DNA of 64,000 nucleotides from Planctomycetota bacterium. Lineage in GTDB: Bacteria > Planctomycetota > Phycisphaerae > Sedimentisphaerales > Anaerobacaceae. The stretch lies in assembly GCA_023481165.1 (NCBI GenBank), contig JAMCWO010000369.1, positions 1 through 64,000 on the forward strand. Reading direction: 5' to 3'. The position numbers and the translations under genes were made by a program. Below are positions 61,965 to 64,000 of the stretch, one piece after another. How positions within the stretch are numbered: position 1 is the stretch's first letter; each line of letters opens with the position of its first letter. The notes below the pieces were generated by a model. That model saw only the letters and a program-made list of their open reading frames with translations, made no database searches and was not told where the DNA came from.

Positions 61965-62510
61965 TTACCCCTCCATGAGCTCCCTCAGTTTCTTGAGTCC
62001 CCGGTGCAGCTTCGACAAAGCCGTACCGATCGGTTCCGACCGGAGCTCTGCGATTTCCTTGAAACTCAGTTCCGAATAAAAACGCAACAGGATCAAATCC
62101 CGGGTGTCCGCATCCAAACGGTTCAAATGGGTCTGGAGCTTGTCGAGTCTCTCTTCGCCCTCATCGGAGAATCGGGGCTCGTTCAGGTCCGGCTCCAACT
62201 CCAGTTGACCCCGGCGGGCCTCCAACAGCTTCTTCCGCCGCTGTTTGCCCCGCAGATGGTCGTGGAAGATGTTCGACGCAATTTTGAAGAGCCAACTCTC
62301 GAATGCGCCGCCCTTGTACGAGCCGATCTTCTCGACGAGCCGAATGAACAACTCACTCAAGAGCTCGTCGCTGAGGTCCCGGTCACCGGTCAGCCGGTAG
62401 AAATAACCGTAGCAGCGGCCGGAGTACATGTCAACCACCTGCGCAAAGCTGTCGGCGTCCCCCGATTTACAGCCGTCAATAATTCGGGCTAACTCGACGC
62501 TTCTACCCAT
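61965..62510 (-). CDS. ECF RNA polymerase sigma factor
   Basis: The product has 181 residues. Region 2 spans about 10-85 (FAQVVDMYSGRCYGYFYRLTGDRDLSDELLSELFIRL, AFESWLFKIASNIFHDHLRGK) and region 4 spans about 120-175 (LDADTRDLILLRFYSELSFKEIAELRSEPIGTALSKLHRGLKKLRE). It is the first gene of a three-gene operon with its presumed anti-sigma factor and an exported coiled-coil protein. ATG 62510 is preferred to the TTG at 62546, but neither has a strong Shine-Dalgarno sequence. Confidence 0.94.
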   Translation of the reverse strand: MGRSVELARIIDGCKSGDADSFAQVVDMYSGRCYGYFYRLTGDRDLSDELLSELFIRLVEKIGSYKGGAFESWLFKIASNIFHDHLRGKQRRKKLLEARRGQLELEPDLNEPRFSDEGEERLDKLQTHLNRLDADTRDLILLRFYSELSFKEIAELRSEPIGTALSKLHRGLKKLRELMEG

Positions 62511-62640
62511 TAGCTGCGTTCGTAACCAAAGACGTTTGCCCGCCAAGGCTTATTGCAGGAAATCACGAAACGAGCAGCCGCATATCGGACCTTCCTATGC
62601 GGCGTCAACCCCCACTCCGGCATGGTGGACTATGCCATCC

Positions 62641-62949
62641 TCAGCGCGCCGGCCAGGACTCATCCGGGTCATCCTCGCCTTCCGCCTCCTGGTCGAGTTT
62701 CCAACCCTCGGTCTCTTCCATGTCATTGATCTCCCGCTGGACGTACTTGAAGATTTTGTCCTGCAGCGGGCCGAGCTTGCTGTACCATTGGAGCATATTC
62801 TGGTAGCTGCCCAGGAGCATGTCGAGGCGGAGGAGCTGCCATTTGGCGAGGCACTCGGCCTCCTTGATGTTCGAGAACGGGTCGCACTTGAACATCTTGC
62901 GGCCGTCCGGCCCTCTCTCACAGAGCTCGCACTGTTCGCACTGGATCAT
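62641..62949 (-). CDS. Small cysteine-rich hypothetical protein
   Basis: The product has 102 residues. The N-terminus has CEQCELC (CxxCxxC) and a later Cys in MFKCDP, suggesting one metal site. The middle is helical (AKWQLLRLDMLLGSYQNMLQWYSKLG) and the end is acidic (EAEGEDDPDESWPAR). It is divergent from the small basic gene at 63049. I do not recognise the family. Confidence 0.75.
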   Translation of the reverse strand: MIQCEQCELCERGPDGRKMFKCDPFSNIKEAECLAKWQLLRLDMLLGSYQNMLQWYSKLGPLQDKIFKYVQREINDMEETEGWKLDQEAEGEDDPDESWPAR

Positions 62950-62958
62950 ATTTTGTCC

Positions 62959-62988
62959 TTTACAGAAGCGTTCCGCCTGTGCTAAACT
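62959..62988 (+). promoter_or_regulatory. Possible promoter for the small basic gene and ASKHA gene
   Basis: TTTACA (62959-62964) and TAAACT (62983-62988) are 18 bases apart. The start would be near 62996, about 53 bases before the ATG at 63049. Confidence 0.4.
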
Positions 62989-63048
62989 CCATTATACGAG
63001 TGTGGACCTCTCTGTATCAAAGATTTTAACCTTTTGTTGGAGCTGTAC

Positions 63049-63132
63049 ATGGCCAAACCAAGACGTAGAAGGAAGATCGGCAGCAAGAAAAGACGGACAC
63101 GCTGGAAGATCCGACATAAGATCAGCGGCTGA
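63049..63132 (+). CDS. 27-residue highly basic peptide
   Basis: Too short for the ORF track. ATG 63049 has GGAG 6 bases upstream and the frame ends at TGA 63130-63132. The product is about half Arg/Lys: it opens AKPRRRRKIGSKKRR and ends RHKISG. That composition suits a ribosome-associated or nucleic-acid-binding peptide, such as bTHX or COX24/AURKAIP1-like small proteins, but I cannot name a family. Translation could continue into downstream frames through TGATG. Confidence 0.6.
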   Translation: MAKPRRRRKIGSKKRRTRWKIRHKISG

Positions 63133-63213
63133 TGACCGGTTCCCCGCAGGATTGGCAGTCCTGGGGAGAGACCGAATGCTCACAAGAGGCCCGCAAGCGC
63201 CCGGGGCGCGAAG

Positions 63214-64000
63214 ATGGCGATGAAGCATTTCCGTGTAGTCTTCCAGCCGGAGGGCAGGGAGATTTCGATTCATCAGGGCGCTACGCTCGTGGAGGCGGCT
63301 GGACAGGCCGGCATCTTCCTGATGACGCCCTGCGCCGGCAGGGGCACCTGCCGCAAGTGCACGGTGCTGCTTTATCCTTCCGGACAACCGATCCTCGCCT
63401 GTCAACACCGGGTCGAAAGCGACTTGACGGTGGTCGTGCCGCCGGAGTCGCGCTTTTACGAGCACAAGATCCTCGATCAGGGGATCCCCGCCGGAGAGCA
63501 GATCCATCCGACCCTCTACCCCAAGTACAGTGCCCGCGCGGGTACGGGCGCCATTCTCGGCGTCGCGGTGGATATCGGGACCACGACCGTCGTCGCCAAA
63601 CTGCTCGACATGGTCACGGGCCGCTGCCTCGCTACGCAGGCCATGTTGAACCCCCAGACCCGCTTTGGCGATGATGTGGTCAGTCGCATCAACTACGCCC
63701 AATCCGACGCACACCTGACGGAATTGCACAATATCATCGTCGAGTGCGTCAATGCCTTGATCCGGCGTCTTTGCCGGCGGGCGGGCACCGAGGCGTTGAG
63801 CATCTACGAGGCGTCCATCGTCGGCAACACCACGATGAATCACCTCTTTCTCCGGCTCCCGGTCGAACAACTGGGTCGGGCTCCGTACCGAGCCTGGTCG
63901 GTGGAGGCCCAGGATATCCCGCCTGCTCAGTTGAATCTGGAGATGAACCCCGCAGGCAATATCCACTGCGCCGAGAACATCGCGGGTTTCGTCGGGGCCG
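63214..64000 (+). CDS. ASKHA-domain ferredoxin protein (RACo-like), partial
   Basis: Runs off the right edge, so the ORF track lacks it. The 262 visible residues start with a [2Fe-2S] ferredoxin domain having Cys40, Cys46 and Cys49 (CAGRGTCRKC) and Cys63 (ILACQHRV). An actin/hexokinase-type domain follows with AVDIGTTTVVAKLLD and VGNTTMNHLFL. Members re-reduce cobalt in corrinoid proteins at ATP cost (RACo family) and serve methyl-transfer pathways. No corrinoid protein is in the window, but the neighbour to the right is unseen. Start is ATG 63214 with GGGG 7 bases upstream; ATG 63220 is an alternative. Confidence 0.88.
   Translation, partial: MAMKHFRVVFQPEGREISIHQGATLVEAAGQAGIFLMTPCAGRGTCRKCTVLLYPSGQPILACQHRVESDLTVVVPPESRFYEHKILDQGIPAGEQIHPTLYPKYSARAGTGAILGVAVDIGTTTVVAKLLDMVTGRCLATQAMLNPQTRFGDDVVSRINYAQSDAHLTELHNIIVECVNALIRRLCRRAGTEALSIYEASIVGNTTMNHLFLRLPVEQLGRAPYRAWSVEAQDIPPAQLNLEMNPAGNIHCAENIAGFVGA

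Noticed and set aside
63132-63674. 180-residue plus-strand ORF and minus-strand ORF 62992-63966 at the right end
   Set aside because: The real gene is in a third frame from 63214, with ferredoxin cysteines and ASKHA motifs, and runs off the window.

Overview
The window looks like chromosomal DNA of a free-living Planctomycetota bacterium, most plausibly of the Phycisphaerae/Sedimentisphaerales type. This is inferred from gene families, not from a marker gene. The pointers are a Ser/Thr kinase with TPR and beta-propeller parts next to an ECF sigma factor, dockerin and PD40 proteins, a DUF1080 protein, an H-X9-DG type pseudopilin, LL-diaminopimelate aminotransferase, an RCC1/DUF5648 secreted protein, and the dispersed repeats described below. 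The DNA is GC-rich and most genes have recognisable Shine-Dalgarno sites.

Layout. 0-11 kb: end of an ACT-domain gene, STAS protein, lipoprotein, metK with its own promoter and terminator, a membrane spermidine-synthase fusion, and a minus-strand cluster MntA-HepT-HNH nuclease-glycosidase-like protein. 11-16 kb: HtrA-type protease, short UvrC, DNA polymerase IV, DsrE-like protein, methyltransferase. 16-24 kb: exported TIM-barrel protein, two secreted DUF5648 proteins (one with RCC1 repeats), a DUF1328 peptide, and a tandem pair of serpin-like lipoproteins, one broken by a nonsense codon. 24-30.5 kb: carbohydrate locus (AGE epimerase, unknown conserved enzyme, PfkB-HAD fusion, glycogen-synthase-like glycosyltransferase). 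31-33 kb: queF, queC, queE for 7-deazaguanine (queuosine) synthesis. 33-42.7 kb: tRNA-Leu(GAG), ECF sigma factor, a 1,814-residue ORF joining a kinase to an exported PD40/dockerin/discoidin protein, a pseudopilin, a decayed PD40 copy and a beta-barrel protein. 42.8-50.7 kb: DUF1080 protein, methyltransferase, proB, a gene-free repeat field, an antiporter remnant with a universal stress protein, and dapL. 50.8-54.3 kb: folK-deoxynucleoside kinase fusion, panC, panD, lgt. 54.5-64 kb: KaiB-like/histidine kinase/receiver operon, TPR-PD40 protein with a CxxCH motif, rhomboid, an ECF sigma/anti-sigma/coiled-coil operon, a 27-residue basic protein and the start of an ASKHA ferredoxin protein.

The most unusual property is the density and variety of short palindromic dispersed repeats (more than 20 copies in several families). 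They fill intergenic gaps and also appear in-frame inside coding sequences: a loop of the spermidine-synthase fusion, the kinase domain, the PfkB-HAD linker, the pseudopilin leader and an exported TIM-barrel protein. A second theme is gene decay and fusion: a nonsense-broken serpin-like gene, a frameshifted PD40 copy, an antiporter reduced to its C-terminal membrane part, and a read-through kinase-dockerin ORF.

Limits: all family names come from motif recognition by eye. No database search or structure prediction was run. Many start sites were chosen from Shine-Dalgarno position and differ from the ORF track, which reports the longest frame.
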